Origin: Ktedonobacterales bacterium
Lineage (GTDB): Bacteria; Chloroflexota; Ktedonobacteria; Ktedonobacterales; JADMIN01
NCBI GenBank assembly: GCA_025928125.1
Contig: JAICKD010000307.1
Location: 1 to 5,184 of the forward strand
DNA length: 5,184 bases
Direction of reading: 5' to 3'
The first letter of the stretch is position 1. Each line of letters opens with the position of its first letter. The translations under genes and the position numbers were made by a program. Positions 5,047 through 5,184 of the stretch are shown piece by piece. The notes beneath the pieces are model-generated. The model made no database searches. It was not told the DNA's origin and saw only the letters and a list, made by a program, of their open reading frames with translations.

Positions 5047-5184
5047 TTATGGCCCAACGCTGACGGTTGGCGTGCCAGTGTCTGGCGCGGTGGTTGGCGT
5101 CGGAGCGGTATTCACGCCTGGCGTAAAGAAAGTCTGCGCGGCCGGAGAGCCGGGATAATTCGTCGTGACATCCACGACGACCGG
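5047..5184 (-). CDS. 3' end of an unidentified convergent gene with a Thr/Pro-rich tail
   Basis: Reading leftward from the window edge, 45 codons are open and end in TAA at 5049-5047. The visible residues start PVVVDVTTNYPGS and continue into a stretch dominated by Thr, Pro, Ala, Gly and Val, ending TPTVSVGP. Such low-complexity Thr/Pro tails are typical of extracellular or cell-wall-spanning proteins, for example penicillin-binding proteins or lipoproteins, but there is not enough to name a family. The gene converges on mutM, with the stop 8 bases beyond the terminator's T run. Coding status is inferred from the open frame, its codon use and the sensible composition; the start and most of the gene lie outside the window. 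Confidence 0.55.
   Translation of the reverse strand, partial: PVVVDVTTNYPGSPAAQTFFTPGVNTAPTPTTAPDTGTPTVSVGP

Overview
The window is GC-rich (GC-heavy third codon positions and many GC hairpins between genes) and reads as a piece of bacterial chromosome carrying housekeeping genes. The likely source is a member of the Chloroflexota or a similar GC-rich, non-proteobacterial lineage. This rests on the style of the proteins and on two families of GC-rich palindromic spacer repeats that I recall from such genomes, so it is an inference with modest confidence. There are no phage, plasmid, transposase, CRISPR, rRNA or tRNA signals.

Layout. Positions 1-1227 (minus strand) hold most of gpmI, the cofactor-independent phosphoglycerate mutase of glycolysis, cut off at its C-terminus by the window edge. 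Positions 1228-1764 are a 537-base divergent intergenic region. It holds two look-alike extended -10 promoters, one facing each way, and between them palindromic repeat DNA: a roughly 140-bp element with imperfect inverted ends, a row of three small hairpins, and a 13-bp palindrome.

Rightward from there run lepB (1765-2436, type I signal peptidase), a second LepB-fold gene (2511-3125) that has lost several catalytic features, a membrane-anchored alpha/beta hydrolase (3144-4097), and mutM (4176-5018, formamidopyrimidine-DNA glycosylase). The first three are closely spaced (74 and 18 bases) and are probably one transcript concerned with the cell envelope. mutM has its own strong ribosome binding site and perhaps its own promoter. 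A Rho-independent terminator closes the run; its 5' arm lies inside the last codons of mutM. The last 138 bases hold the convergent 3' end of an unidentified minus-strand gene with a Thr/Pro-rich tail.

The most interesting item is the tandem signal peptidase pair. The first copy has every catalytic motif. The second keeps the fold and the serine, but has Arg in place of the general-base Lys and altered boxes B and E, so it looks like a maintained pseudoenzyme or a strongly diverged peptidase.
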